A stretch of 64,000 bases of DNA from WHSW01 sp963740055. Lineage in GTDB: Bacteria; Actinomycetota; Thermoleophilia; Solirubrobacterales; 70-9. The first letter of the stretch is position 1. Every line of letters starts with the position of its first letter. A model generated the notes under the pieces. It searched no databases. It had not been told where the DNA came from and saw only the letters and a list, made by a program, of their open reading frames with translations. A program made the position numbers and the translations under genes. The stretch is taken from NCBI GenBank assembly GCA_963740055.1, contig CAVUCL010000005.1, positions 496,001-560,000 on the forward strand, written 5' to 3'. Below are positions 53,083 to 61,640 of the stretch, piece by piece.

Positions 53083-54062
53083 GCGTCGCGCTGGTCACCG
53101 GCGCGCGCGGGTTCACCGGCGCCTGGCTCGCGAAGGCGCTGCTCGAGCGCGGCGAGCAGGTGATCTCGCTCGACCGGGGCCGCCCCGAGCGCGCCGTCTC
53201 GACCCTCTCGCTGCTCGGGATCGAGGCCGAGGTGAACGACCTCGTGGGTGACCTCTGCGACGCCGAGCTGATCCGCTCGCTGCTCAGCCGACACCGGGTG
53301 ACCGACGTCTACCACCTCGCCGCGGAGACGATCGTCGCCTCGGTCCAGGAGTCCCCGGTGCGCGGCTTCGAGACCAACGTGCGAGGGACCTGGACCCTGC
53401 TCGACGCCTGCCTCGCCGCCGACGCGGAGCGGGTCGTGGTCGCCTCCTCTGACAAGGCCTACGGCGCCCACGACGAGCTGCCCTACCGCGAGCACTTCAG
53501 CCTCCGCGCGTCGGCGCCGTACGAGGCGTCGAAGGCCGCCGCCGACATCATCGCCCGCAGCTACTGGCCCAGCTACGGGCTTCCGGTCGCGGTGACCCGG
53601 TTCGCGAACATCTACGGCGGCGGCGACCTGAACTTCTCGCGGCTGGTGCCGGAGGCCGTCTGCGCGGCGCTCGACGGGCGAGCGCCGGTGCTGCGCTCCG
53701 ACGGCTCGCCCGAGCGCGACTTCCTCTTCGTCGAGGACGCCGCCGCCGCCTACCTCGCGATCGCCGACCACCTCGACCGCGACGATGTCCGCGGCGAGGC
53801 CTTCAACGCCGGCGGCGGCAGGCCGCACCGGGTCGGCGACGTGGTCGCGACGGTCGCGCGGCTGGCGGGGACCGGGGTCGAGCCGGAGCTGCGCGGCAGC
53901 GGCAGCCCGGCCGGCGAGATCGACCGCCAGTACGTCGACGCGGCGAAGCTGCGCCGGAGCTGCGGTTGGAGCCCCTCGGTCACGCTCGAGCAGGGGCTCG
54001 AGCGGACGATCGACTGGTACCGCTCGCGACCCGACGTGCGCCCGTCCCCGGCAACCGCCTAG
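53079..54062 (+). CDS. NAD-dependent sugar epimerase/dehydratase (CDP-glucose 4,6-dehydratase-like)
   Basis: A 327-residue extended-SDR. The NAD motif is VTGARGFTGAWLAKAL, catalytic YEASK is at about 147-151 with SDKAYG before it, and the family-typical TRFANIYGGGDLNFSRLVPE and RDFLFVEDAAAAYL follow. The match to RfbG-type dehydratases and the upstream cytidylyltransferase suggest a CDP-4-keto-6-deoxyglucose route feeding a deoxyhexose. No further genes of such a pathway are in the window. Overlaps the previous gene by 4 bp. Confidence 0.82.
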   Translation: MSVALVTGARGFTGAWLAKALLERGEQVISLDRGRPERAVSTLSLLGIEAEVNDLVGDLCDAELIRSLLSRHRVTDVYHLAAETIVASVQESPVRGFETNVRGTWTLLDACLAADAERVVVASSDKAYGAHDELPYREHFSLRASAPYEASKAAADIIARSYWPSYGLPVAVTRFANIYGGGDLNFSRLVPEAVCAALDGRAPVLRSDGSPERDFLFVEDAAAAYLAIADHLDRDDVRGEAFNAGGGRPHRVGDVVATVARLAGTGVEPELRGSGSPAGEIDRQYVDAAKLRRSCGWSPSVTLEQGLERTIDWYRSRPDVRPSPATA

Positions 54063-54197
54063 CCGCTCGGCGCTGAACGCGGACGTTCATTGCCGATAAC
54101 GGCTGTAGCTCTCGCAGGTCCGCCGCCGGGCGCGCAGTAGGAGGCGACGGGGGCAGTCGATGGCGAGCCGAGGCGGCGGCCGGAAGGAGAGCACTTG

Positions 54198-54893
54198 ATG
54201 CGCGCGAGGCGCGATTGGCGGACCAGGCTGGGAGCGGCGCTGGCGACGGCGCTGGCGCTGGCAACCGTGCTGGCGGTGGCGCCCGCGGCCAGCGGCTCGG
54301 CGGCGCACGTGGTCCAGCCCGGCGAGACGCTGTGGTCGATCGCCGCCTCCAACAACCTGACCACGCGCACGGTGGCCGCCTTCAACGGCCTTCCGGAGGA
54401 CGCACTGGTGATCGCCGGCGAGACGCTGATGGTGCCGACGGTCGAGGAGGGCGCGGCGGCGCTTGCGGGAGCCGCACCCGCTCCGGCGACGACGACGCCG
54501 GCTGCGGCACCCGCGCCCGATCCCGCCGCGACCCCCGCGACCGGGCTCGCCTACGTCTGGTCTCCGGCGGGGAGCGTGCCGCTCGACCCCGCCGCCGCGA
54601 GCTCGTTCGAGGCGATGCGCCAGGCGGCACTGAGCCAGTTCGGGGTCGACCTCTACCCCGACGGCCTGCTCTCGGGCTTTCGCACCTACGCCCAGCAGGC
54701 CTACCTCTACGACCAGTTCCTGAGCGGCTTCGGCGCGCCCGCGAACCCGCCCGGCTCCTCCTCGCACGAGTACGGGGTCGCGGTCGACCTCGCCGAACCG
54801 GTGATGCGGGACGTCGTCGACCAGATCGGCGCCGCCTATGGCTGGGCGGGGACGATTCCCGCCGAGTGGTGGCACATCGCCTACGTTGGCTAA
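54198..54893 (+). CDS. LysM and VanY-type D,D-carboxypeptidase-like secreted protein
   Basis: A 231-residue exported peptidoglycan enzyme. Signal peptide LATALALATVLAVAPAASG; a LysM domain (AHVVQPGETLWSIAASNNLT and VAAFNGLPEDALVIAGETLMVP); an Ala/Pro/Thr linker; then a VanY-like zinc peptidase domain with SGFRTYAQQAYLYDQFL, SSSHEYGVAVDLAEP (His and Asp ligands) and AEWWHIAYVG (Glu and His). ATG 54198 follows a strong GGAAGGAGAG ribosome site; the TTG just before is less likely. It trims peptide stems in the wall. Confidence 0.88.
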   Translation: MRARRDWRTRLGAALATALALATVLAVAPAASGSAAHVVQPGETLWSIAASNNLTTRTVAAFNGLPEDALVIAGETLMVPTVEEGAAALAGAAPAPATTTPAAAPAPDPAATPATGLAYVWSPAGSVPLDPAAASSFEAMRQAALSQFGVDLYPDGLLSGFRTYAQQAYLYDQFLSGFGAPANPPGSSSHEYGVAVDLAEPVMRDVVDQIGAAYGWAGTIPAEWWHIAYVG

Positions 54894-54907
54894 GCGAATG
54901 ATCGAGA

Positions 54908-54933
54908 CCGCGAATCGGTTACCCGATTCGCGG
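54908..54933 (+). terminator. Perfect hairpin after the VanY-like gene
   Basis: CCGCGAATCGG and CCGATTCGCGG pair fully (11 bp) around loop TTAC, 15 bp after the stop. No T run follows. It may act as a 3' stabiliser or an inefficient terminator. Confidence 0.5.
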
Positions 54934-54983
54934 TAATCGGCTCCAAACCGCGAACCGCGGCGGGTAGCTTCGTGCTCGGGGGA

Positions 54984-55340
54984 ATGGATTCTCCGGCGAC
55001 ACGGAAGGCACCAATGAGCGACGGTGGGGACCAGGGAAAGAGGTTCGGCGAAGCCGCGCGAGCGGCGATGAGCATGATCGGGACGCGGATCCGCGCCGGG
55101 ACCGCGACCGCGGCCGAGGAGCAGGGCCTGCGCTCGCGGCGGCCACCGCGCTGGCTCGATGAGCTCGACGACCGCGAGGACGCGGTCGACGGTTCGTTCG
55201 CGCGCGAGTGCAGCCTCGACGAAGTGCTCGCGGCCCGGATGAACGGGACCGAGGTCGCCGCGGAGTCCCACTCGGCCGACTCCGGTGGGCGCCGGGCGCG
55301 CGGCTGCGAGGCGCGCAGCCGAGCCTCCAAGCGCGCCTAG
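54984..55340 (+). CDS. Hypothetical charged protein
   Basis: A possible 118-residue protein, very rich in Arg, Glu and Ala, with no recognised domain (SMIGTRIRAGTATAAEEQ, RWLDELDDREDAVDGS). No membrane segment. A TAGCTT hexamer at 54965 could place the transcript start just before it. The N-terminal start could be ATG 54984 or 55014. In DNA this GC-rich, such frames arise by chance, so it needs protein evidence. Confidence 0.35.
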   Translation: MDSPATRKAPMSDGGDQGKRFGEAARAAMSMIGTRIRAGTATAAEEQGLRSRRPPRWLDELDDREDAVDGSFARECSLDEVLAARMNGTEVAAESHSADSGGRRARGCEARSRASKRA

Positions 55341-55346
55341 ACGACG

Positions 55347-55733
55347 CTACGGGGTGAGCCCGGCGGCTTCGAGGGCTTCGGCCCGATGTTCGTACTCGTC
55401 TATGCGCAGAACCTTGCCGTCGCGCAGCGTGTAGACCTCATAGAACCGGGATTCGACTTCGACCCCGCTCGCTCGACCACGGCCGTGGAATCGAACCGTC
55501 ACGAACACCCGGTCTCCGCGCCCGGTCACCTCCTCGAGGGTTGTCTCGGCCCCCTCCCAGGCTTCGTTCCAGCGTTCGTAGTTCGCCAGCACGGCGTCGT
55601 TGCCGTACAAGGCACCGTCCTCCAGGCTGACCACCACTATGTGGGGGTCGTGGAACCCTGCGAGGCGATCGTAGTCGCCACGCGAGTAGGCACCCCAGGC
55701 CTCGCGCACGATCTCCACGTTCTCCTGAGACAT
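55347..55733 (-). CDS. SnoaL-like (NTF2-fold) protein
   Basis: A 128-residue NTF2-like protein: SQENVEIVREAWGAYSRGDYDRLAGFHDPHIVV, then WEGAETTLEEVTGRGDRVFVTVRFHGRG and EVYTLRDGKVLRIDEYEHRAEALEAAGL. These match the SnoaL-like group with a ligand pocket and no obvious catalytic residues. ATG 55733 lies 9 nt after a GATACT hexamer on the minus strand; the longer open frame upstream covers the tRNA-Arg gene and is not coding. Related to the gene at 20583. Confidence 0.86.
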   Translation of the reverse strand: MSQENVEIVREAWGAYSRGDYDRLAGFHDPHIVVVSLEDGALYGNDAVLANYERWNEAWEGAETTLEEVTGRGDRVFVTVRFHGRGRASGVEVESRFYEVYTLRDGKVLRIDEYEHRAEALEAAGLTP

Positions 55734-55742
55734 CGTCGGCGC

Positions 55743-55748
55743 AGTATC
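55743..55748 (-). promoter_or_regulatory. -10-like hexamer for SnoaL-like gene
   Basis: GATACT on the minus strand, 9 nt before the ATG at 55733. Confidence 0.45.
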
Positions 55749-55782
55749 CGCGCCAGGCCCCAGCGAGACAACCCTGATTCGA

Positions 55783-55855
<73 letters not shown>

Positions 55856-55915
55856 TGGGCGGGTCAGTCTAGAGGCGGGAAGCCGCCCGCCCGTCGCGAG
55901 CGCTCGGCGCGCGAA

Positions 55916-55921
55916 TACGCT
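55916..55921 (+). promoter_or_regulatory. -10-like hexamer for leaderless rnz
   Basis: TACGCT ends 7 nt before ATG 55929. Confidence 0.4.
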
Positions 55922-55928
55922 GCCGGGC

Positions 55929-56897
55929 ATGGACATGGACCTCGTCTTCCTCGGCACCGGGGGCTCGGTGCCGACCGCGCGGCGCTCGACCGCGTGCCTG
56001 CTCGCGCGCGTCGGCGGCGACCGGATCCTGTTCGACTGCGGCGAGGGCTCGCAGCGCCAAATGCAGCGCTCGACCGGGCTCGTCCAGGTCGACGCGATCT
56101 ACGTCACCCACCTGCACGCCGACCACTACCTCGGGATCCCGGGCTTGCTGAAGACCTACGACCTCAACGGCCGCGAGCGCCCGCTGCGGATCATCGGCCC
56201 GCCTGGGCTTGCGGACCTGGTCCGCGCTCTGCGGCGGATCTTCGGCCGGATCGCCTACGAGCTCGAGGTGGTCGAGCTCGAGGCGGGCGCGGCGGTCCGC
56301 CACGAGGGCTACGAGGTGCGTCCGTTCGCGGTCGAGCACCGGATGACCGCGCACGGTTACGCGCTGGTCGAGGACGAGCGCCCCGGGCGCTTCGACCCCG
56401 AGGAGGCGAGGCGTCTCGGGGTCGCGCCGGGCCCGGACTTCAAGCGCCTGCAGGAGGGCGAGGCCGTCGCCGGCGAGGGCGGCGAGGTGCGCCCGGAGCA
56501 GGTCATGGGTGCGGCACGCGCCGGGCGCAAGCTGGTCGTCAGCGGCGATACGGCGCCATGCGAGATGACCGGGATCGCCGCCCACGACGCGCAGCTGCTC
56601 GTCCACGACGCGAGCTTCGCCGACGAGGAGGCCCAGCGCGCGCGCGAGACCGGGCACTCGACCGCGCGCCAGGCGGCGACCCTCGCCGCGAGCGCGGGCG
56701 TGGCGATGCTTGCGCTCGTGCACATCTCCTCGCGCTACGACGTGCGCGCGGTGCTCGCCGAGGCGCGCGAGGAGCTTCCGGGAGCGGTCGCGCCGCGCGA
56801 CTTCGACCTGGTCGAGATCCCGTTCCCGGAGCGGGGCGAGCCGCGCCTGGTCGAGGCCGGCGCGCGGCGCCCGCAGACCCCGGCGCCGACCGAGTGA
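55929..56897 (+). CDS. rnz: Ribonuclease Z
   Basis: A tRNA 3'-end endonuclease (322 residues) of the MBL fold. Start MDMDLVFLGTGGSVPTARRS, zinc motif THLHADHYLG, HRMTAHGYAL, SGDTAPCEM (Asp ligand) and HISSRYD-type C-terminal His are in order. The tRNA-Arg gene lies just upstream on the opposite strand, a coincidence of interest only. The next gene begins 4 bp before this stop. Confidence 0.94.
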   Translation: MDMDLVFLGTGGSVPTARRSTACLLARVGGDRILFDCGEGSQRQMQRSTGLVQVDAIYVTHLHADHYLGIPGLLKTYDLNGRERPLRIIGPPGLADLVRALRRIFGRIAYELEVVELEAGAAVRHEGYEVRPFAVEHRMTAHGYALVEDERPGRFDPEEARRLGVAPGPDFKRLQEGEAVAGEGGEVRPEQVMGAARAGRKLVVSGDTAPCEMTGIAAHDAQLLVHDASFADEEAQRARETGHSTARQAATLAASAGVAMLALVHISSRYDVRAVLAEAREELPGAVAPRDFDLVEIPFPERGEPRLVEAGARRPQTPAPTE

Positions 56898-57679
56898 CGC
56901 TCGACCCGCGGCTGGCGCGCCATCTGCACGTCGAGTCCCTGCGTGAGCGCGACCTGCATCCCGAGCACGAGCATCACGTCCTGTTTCAGGCCTCGACGGT
57001 GGAGGCCCTGCTCGAGGGCGCCTACGACGGCGACGTCACCTTCGCCGAGCTCGCCGAGCGCGGCGACCACGGCCTCGGGACGCTGAACGCCCTCGATGGC
57101 GAGATGGTCGCCGTCGACGGGCGTTTCTATCGCGCCGACCTCGACGGCCACGTGAACGAGGTCGACCCGTACGAGCGCACGCCGTTCGCCGCCGTGTGCT
57201 GGTTCGAGCCCTCGCTGGAGATCGAGCTCGAAGGTCCGCTGAGCCAGGCGCAGCTGTTCGCTCGCATCGACGCGATCGCCGGCGGCGAGCCGGTCGCCTG
57301 TGCGCTGCGCGTCGACGGCGAGTTCGAGCTCGTGCGGGCGCGCTCGGTCCCGCGCCAGCTGCCTCCCTACCGGCCGTTGGCCGAGGTGGTCGAGGGCCAG
57401 CACGTGTTCGAGCTCGGCGAGGTCGAGGGGACGATGGTCGGCTTTCGCTTTCCCGACTACGCCGAGGGTGTCGAGATCGGTGGCTATCACCTGCACTTCA
57501 TCAGCGCCGACCGCGAGCGCGGCGGGCACGTGCTCGAAGCCCGCCTGCGCTCCGGCAGCTGCCGGATCGACCTCGCCGGCGAGCTGCACGTCGAGCTGCC
57601 GCCGGGCGTGGAGCTGGATTCGGCTCGGCTCGACGAGGAGACCCGCGCCGCGCTCGATCGGGTCGAGCGCAATGGCTAG
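56894..57679 (+). CDS. budA: Acetolactate decarboxylase
   Basis: A 261-residue decarboxylase turning 2-acetolactate into acetoin. Conserved parts: FQASTVEALLEGAYDGDVTFAELAERGDHGLGTLNALDGEMVAVDGRFYRAD region, PFAAVCWF, EGTMVGFRFPDYAEG and GYHLHFISADRERGGHVLEA with the zinc His residues. GTG 56894 overlaps the rnz stop. No acetolactate synthase or acetoin dehydrogenase is adjacent. The pairing with rnz is unexpected and probably reflects operon shuffling. Confidence 0.9.
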   Translation: MTLDPRLARHLHVESLRERDLHPEHEHHVLFQASTVEALLEGAYDGDVTFAELAERGDHGLGTLNALDGEMVAVDGRFYRADLDGHVNEVDPYERTPFAAVCWFEPSLEIELEGPLSQAQLFARIDAIAGGEPVACALRVDGEFELVRARSVPRQLPPYRPLAEVVEGQHVFELGEVEGTMVGFRFPDYAEGVEIGGYHLHFISADRERGGHVLEARLRSGSCRIDLAGELHVELPPGVELDSARLDEETRAALDRVERNG

Positions 57680-58564
57680 TCAGCCCAGCGGCGCGACGTG
57701 GTCGGCGATCGCGTACGAGAGCGCCGGCGCCTGGTCCTCCTGGAGGAAGTGCTTCGCCGGCAGCAGGACCGCGTCCTCGACCCCGAGCACCCGCTGGGCG
57801 GTCCGCAGCTGGTCGAGCCCGAGGGCCGGGTCGCGCTCGCCCCAGACGATCCGCGCGGGCCACGGCCGCTCGCCGAGCCCGCGCTCGAGCAGCCGCGACC
57901 TCTCCTCCGTGAGCTCGAAGCCGCGCATGATGCGCAGGAACGCGCGCCCGCCGTCGAGGCGCTGGATCAGCGCCCTGTAGACGAGAATCTCGTGGCTCGA
58001 CATCGCTCGGCGGTCGGCGAGCCCCTGGCGGCGAAACAGCTGCGTGAACAGCCCGGGCGGCGTGGCTCGCAGCCAGAGCTCGCCGAGGCCGCGAACGGCG
58101 AACGGCGCCATCGTCCAGGGGCGCCGGAAGCCGTCCGGGTCGAGCATCGTGTTGAGCGCAGTCAGCGAGAGGATCCGATCGGGATGCGCGATCGCCCATT
58201 CGCAGCCGATCGGGCCGGCGATGTCGTGGACGACCAGGTGGCAGCGGTCGATCTCGAGCGCGTCGAGCGCCTCGCCGAGCCAGCGCGCGAGGCCGCTCCA
58301 GGAGTAGTCGAAATCGCGCGGGCGATCGGCGAGGCCGAGCCCGGGGAAGTCGAGCGCGACAGCGCGCAGGCCCTGGTCGGCGAGCCCGCCGAGGAGCTTG
58401 CGATAGGTGAACGAGCTCGCCGGGACGCCGTGGAGCAGGACGACGGTCGGCCCGCGCCCGTGCTCACGGACGAAGCTGCGCACGCCGCCGGCCTCGAACC
58501 GGCGCCCGGCGGCGGAGTGGATGTCGATCAGCTCGGCGACCTCGCGGTTCATCGCGAAGATCAT
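57680..58564 (-). CDS. Alpha/beta hydrolase, haloalkane-dehalogenase-like
   Basis: A 294-residue alpha/beta hydrolase. Oxyanion segment VVLLHGVPASSFTYRKLL, nucleophile elbow VVHDIAGPIG (an Asp nucleophile as in haloalkane dehalogenases and epoxide hydrolases), acid region RIVWGERDPALG and C-terminal His in PAKHFLQEDQ. Nucleophile Asp and missing cap details make dehalogenase, epoxide hydrolase or esterase all possible. It converges on budA with no gap and diverges from pyrR. Confidence 0.85.
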   Translation of the reverse strand: MIFAMNREVAELIDIHSAAGRRFEAGGVRSFVREHGRGPTVVLLHGVPASSFTYRKLLGGLADQGLRAVALDFPGLGLADRPRDFDYSWSGLARWLGEALDALEIDRCHLVVHDIAGPIGCEWAIAHPDRILSLTALNTMLDPDGFRRPWTMAPFAVRGLGELWLRATPPGLFTQLFRRQGLADRRAMSSHEILVYRALIQRLDGGRAFLRIMRGFELTEERSRLLERGLGERPWPARIVWGERDPALGLDQLRTAQRVLGVEDAVLLPAKHFLQEDQAPALSYAIADHVAPLG

Positions 58565-58622
58565 TACCGCAGCTTCGGCGATTCCGGTGCGCCGCCCGCT
58601 CGGTGCTCGCCGTGGCCCGTGC

Positions 58623-58628
58623 TAGGCT
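58623..58628 (+). promoter_or_regulatory. -10-like hexamer of the pyr operon
   Basis: TAGGCT, 52 nt before the pyrR GTG, predicting a start near 58635 and a ~45-nt leader that contains the PyrR box. Confidence 0.45.
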
Positions 58629-58639
58629 CGCCGCGTCGG

Positions 58640-58670
58640 TTCCTTTAACCCGGTCCAGCGAGGCCAGGAA
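58640..58670 (+). promoter_or_regulatory. PyrR-binding RNA hairpin in the pyr leader
   Basis: TTCCT (58640-58644) pairs with AGGAA (58666-58670), and inside is CGGTCCAGCGAGGCC, close to the PyrR consensus ARUCCNGNGAGGYU. The ribosome site GGAAGGGG overlaps the 3' arm, so PyrR bound to this hairpin would block translation, as described for mycobacteria. No terminator follows. Confidence 0.75.
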
Positions 58671-58680
58671 GGGGCGTGAA

Positions 58681-59301
58681 GTGACACCGGACCTGGATAA
58701 GGTCGTGCTCGATCGCGACGATTTGCGCCGCACCCTGCTGCGGATCGCGCACGAGATCGTCGAGAAGAATCCGGCTCGGGCCGCCGACCCCGTCGGCAGC
58801 GGACGCGAAGCCGAGCAGCCGACGGGCCTCGCTCTGGTCGGGATCCACACCCGCGGCGCGGTCATCGCCCGCCGCCTGCACGCCCTCGTCGGCGAGCTCT
58901 CGGGCTCCGAGGTCCCGCTCGGCGACCTCGACATCTCCTTCTACCGCGACGACGTCGGCGGCCGCGACCCCGGCGCCCAGCCGGTCGTCCACGCCTCGCA
59001 CATCGACTTCGACCTCGACGGCCGCACGGTGGTGCTGGTCGACGACGTGCTCTTCACCGGGCGCACGGTGCGGGCGGCGATCGATGCCCTGTTCGACTAC
59101 GGGCGGCCGGACCGGGTGCAGCTCGCGGTGCTCGCCGATCGGGGTCACCGCGAGCTGCCAATCCGCCCCGACTACGTCGGCAAGAACCTGCCGACGGCGC
59201 GCGAGGAGCGGGTCTTCGTCCGGCTGGAGGAGACCGACGAGGTCGACGAGGTGACGATCGACCGCTCGCCGCGGGCGCTCGTCGGCGAGGAGGAGAGATG
59301 A
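58681..59301 (+). CDS. pyrR: Pyrimidine operon regulator PyrR / uracil phosphoribosyltransferase
   Basis: A 206-residue PyrR. The PRPP loop VVLVDDVLFTGRTVRAAID is complete and LGDLDISFYRDDVGGRD matches the RNA-binding family pattern. The protein should bind UMP and the pyr leader RNA to repress the operon. GTG 58681 follows the ribosome site GGAAGGGG; an earlier in-frame GTG would cover the PyrR hairpin and is not used. The stop overlaps pyrB by 4 bp. Confidence 0.94.
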   Translation: MTPDLDKVVLDRDDLRRTLLRIAHEIVEKNPARAADPVGSGREAEQPTGLALVGIHTRGAVIARRLHALVGELSGSEVPLGDLDISFYRDDVGGRDPGAQPVVHASHIDFDLDGRTVVLVDDVLFTGRTVRAAIDALFDYGRPDRVQLAVLADRGHRELPIRPDYVGKNLPTAREERVFVRLEETDEVDEVTIDRSPRALVGEEER

Positions 59302-60269
59302 AGCACCTGCTCTCGATCGAGGACCTGGAGCGCGCCGACGTCGAGCTGATCGTCGAGCGGGCGCGCAGCTTCGCCGAGGTCGGCCGCCGGGACATCAAGA
59401 AGGTCCCGACGCTGCGAGGGCGGACGATCGTCAGCCTCTTCTACGAGTCGAGCACCCGGACCAGCTCCTCGTTCGAGCTCGCGGCGAAGCGGCTTTCCGC
59501 CGACGTCGTCTCGGTCAAGTCGAGCGGCTCGGCGGTCGACAAGGGCGAGTCGCTCAAGGACACGATCGCGACCCTCTCCGCCTACGGCCCGGAGGCGATC
59601 GTGATCCGCCATCCCTACGCGGGTGCCGCGCAGCTGGTCACCGGCTGGACGCCGGCTGCGGTCGTCAACGCGGGCGACGGCAAGCACGAGCACCCGAGCC
59701 AGGCGCTGCTCGACGCCTACACGCTGATCGAGCGGCTGGGCACGCTCGATCAGAAGCGGATCTGGATCGTCGGCGACGTCCTCCACAGCCGGGTCGCGCG
59801 CTCGTGCGCGCTCTGCTTTCGCAAGCTCGGCGCCGCGGTGACGCTGAGCGGGCCGCCGACGCTGATCCCGCGCGACGCGGCGAAGGCGCTCGGGGTCGAG
59901 GTCGCGCCCGATCTCGACCGGCTCGAGGAGGCCGACGTCGTCTACGCGCTGCGGATGCAGCGCGAACGGATGGCGGAGTCGTTCGTGCCTTCGATCCGCG
60001 AGTACGCGGCCCACTACCAGATCGACTCGCGGCGGCTGCGCCCCCGCCAGCTGCTCATGCACCCGGGCCCGGTCAACCGCGGGGTCGAGCTCGCTCCCGA
60101 GGTGATCGACGGCCCCGCCTCGCTGATCAGCGCCCAGGTCGAGAGCGGGCTCTACGTCCGCATGGCGATCCTCTACGAGCTGCTCGCGGGCGGCGACCAG
60201 CGCGGCTCCGGCGTTCGCGCGAGCGACCCGGAGCTGCCCGCGCCGACGCCGATCGGCGAGCCCGCGTGA
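59298..60269 (+). CDS. pyrB: Aspartate carbamoyltransferase catalytic subunit
   Basis: Second step of pyrimidine synthesis: carbamoyl phosphate plus aspartate. 323 residues. Carbamoyl-phosphate loop FYESSTRTSSSFELA, then VKSSGSAVDKGESLKDT, NAGDGKHEHPSQALLDAYT and LMHPGPVNRGVELAPEV with the aspartate loop. There is no regulatory pyrI nearby. The ATG overlaps the pyrR stop. It ends 9 bp before pyrC. Confidence 0.95.
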   Translation: MKHLLSIEDLERADVELIVERARSFAEVGRRDIKKVPTLRGRTIVSLFYESSTRTSSSFELAAKRLSADVVSVKSSGSAVDKGESLKDTIATLSAYGPEAIVIRHPYAGAAQLVTGWTPAAVVNAGDGKHEHPSQALLDAYTLIERLGTLDQKRIWIVGDVLHSRVARSCALCFRKLGAAVTLSGPPTLIPRDAAKALGVEVAPDLDRLEEADVVYALRMQRERMAESFVPSIREYAAHYQIDSRRLRPRQLLMHPGPVNRGVELAPEVIDGPASLISAQVESGLYVRMAILYELLAGGDQRGSGVRASDPELPAPTPIGEPA

Positions 60270-60278
60270 GGACGCCCG

Positions 60279-61640
60279 ATGGCTGAACCGCGGGCGATCT
60301 CGTCGCTCGACTGGCGCGGCAGCGAGGCCGAGCCGGCGCCGGACCTGATCCTCGCCGGCGCGCGGGTCGTCGACCCGCGCGAGGACCTCGACGGGATCCA
60401 CGACGTGGTCGTCCGCGGGGGCGAGGTCGCGGAGCTGGCGGCGCCCGGAAGCGCCGAGCTCGCCGACGCGGAGCTCGTCGACGCCGAGGGCCTGAGCGTG
60501 TTCCCCGCCTTCTTCGACCCCCACGTCCACCTGCGCACCCCGGGGCGCGAGGACGAGGAGGACCTCGAGACCGGGCCGCGGGCTGCCGCCGCGGGCGGCT
60601 TCTGCGGCATCGTGGCGATGGCGAACACCGAGCCCGCGGTCGAGACCGCGGCCGACGTCGCCGCGCTGCGCGAGCGGGCCCGCGAGCAGGCGACGGTGCC
60701 GGTCGGATTCGTCGCCTGCGTCACCCGGGCGATGGCGGGTGAGGAGCTGACCGAGATGGCCGAGCTCGCCGAGGCGGGCGCGGTGGCGCTCTCCGACGAC
60801 GGCCTCCCGATCCGAAGCGCGCGGGTGATGCGCCGCGCGCTCCAGTACCAGCGACTCGCCGGGCTGCCGATCGCGCTCCACGAGGAGGACCCGGACCTGT
60901 CCGCGGGCGGCTCGATGCACGAAGGCACCGTCTCCGCGGCGCTCGGCATCGGCGGCATTCCCTCGGTCTCCGAGTCGACGATGATCGCCCGCGACGCGGC
61001 GCTCGCCGCCTACGAGGACGCCCGCATCCACGTCCAGCACCTGTCGGCGGCCGAGTCGGTCGCGGCGGTCGAGGCGGCGAAGGCCGCCGGGATCGCGATC
61101 AGCTGCGAGGCGACGCCGCATCACCTCGCGCTCACCGACGAGGAGGTGCGAAGCCTCGATGCGCGCTTCAAGATGAACCCGCCGCTGCGCGCCGAGAGCG
61201 ACCGCCGGGCGCTGATCGAGGGGCTGCGCTCGGGCACGATCGACTGCGTCGCGACCGACCACGCCCCGCACTCCAGCGACGAGAAGGAGGTCCCGTTCGA
61301 GCAGGCGGCGATGGGCGTGATCGGGCTCGAGACCGCGTTCGGCGTCCTCTACACCGAGCTCGTCCTGCCCGGTGTGCTCGAGCTCGGGACCGTGATCGAG
61401 CGGCTCAGCGGTGGCGCGGCGCCGCTCGGGTTCGAGACCCCGCGAATTCGCGGCGGCGCCGAGGCGAACCTCGTCCTCGTCGACACCGAGACCGAGTGGG
61501 AGGCCGGCGCGGAGGGTTGGGAGAGCCGTTCGCAGAACTCGTGCTTCACCCGGATGCGCCTACGCGGGCGCGTTTTGATGACGGTCGCGGCCGGCCGGGT
61601 CGCCTACCGGCAGCGAAGCTTCGCCATGGGGGTGGCGTGA
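60279..61640 (+). CDS. pyrC: Dihydroorotase (class I)
   Basis: Third step of the pathway, 453 residues. Metal motif DPHVHLRTPGREDEED, then GFCGIVAMANTEPAVE; later ligands in ALHEEDPDLS, IHVQHLSAAESV and CEATPHHLALTDEE, and the catalytic Asp in VATDHAPHSSDEKE. No carboxylated Lys is needed in this class, and the seen Asp and His pattern fits. The N-terminus begins with a short non-conserved stretch before LILAGARVVDPRE. The stop overlaps the next gene by 4 bp. Confidence 0.93.
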   Translation: MAEPRAISSLDWRGSEAEPAPDLILAGARVVDPREDLDGIHDVVVRGGEVAELAAPGSAELADAELVDAEGLSVFPAFFDPHVHLRTPGREDEEDLETGPRAAAAGGFCGIVAMANTEPAVETAADVAALRERAREQATVPVGFVACVTRAMAGEELTEMAELAEAGAVALSDDGLPIRSARVMRRALQYQRLAGLPIALHEEDPDLSAGGSMHEGTVSAALGIGGIPSVSESTMIARDAALAAYEDARIHVQHLSAAESVAAVEAAKAAGIAISCEATPHHLALTDEEVRSLDARFKMNPPLRAESDRRALIEGLRSGTIDCVATDHAPHSSDEKEVPFEQAAMGVIGLETAFGVLYTELVLPGVLELGTVIERLSGGAAPLGFETPRIRGGAEANLVLVDTETEWEAGAEGWESRSQNSCFTRMRLRGRVLMTVAAGRVAYRQRSFAMGVA

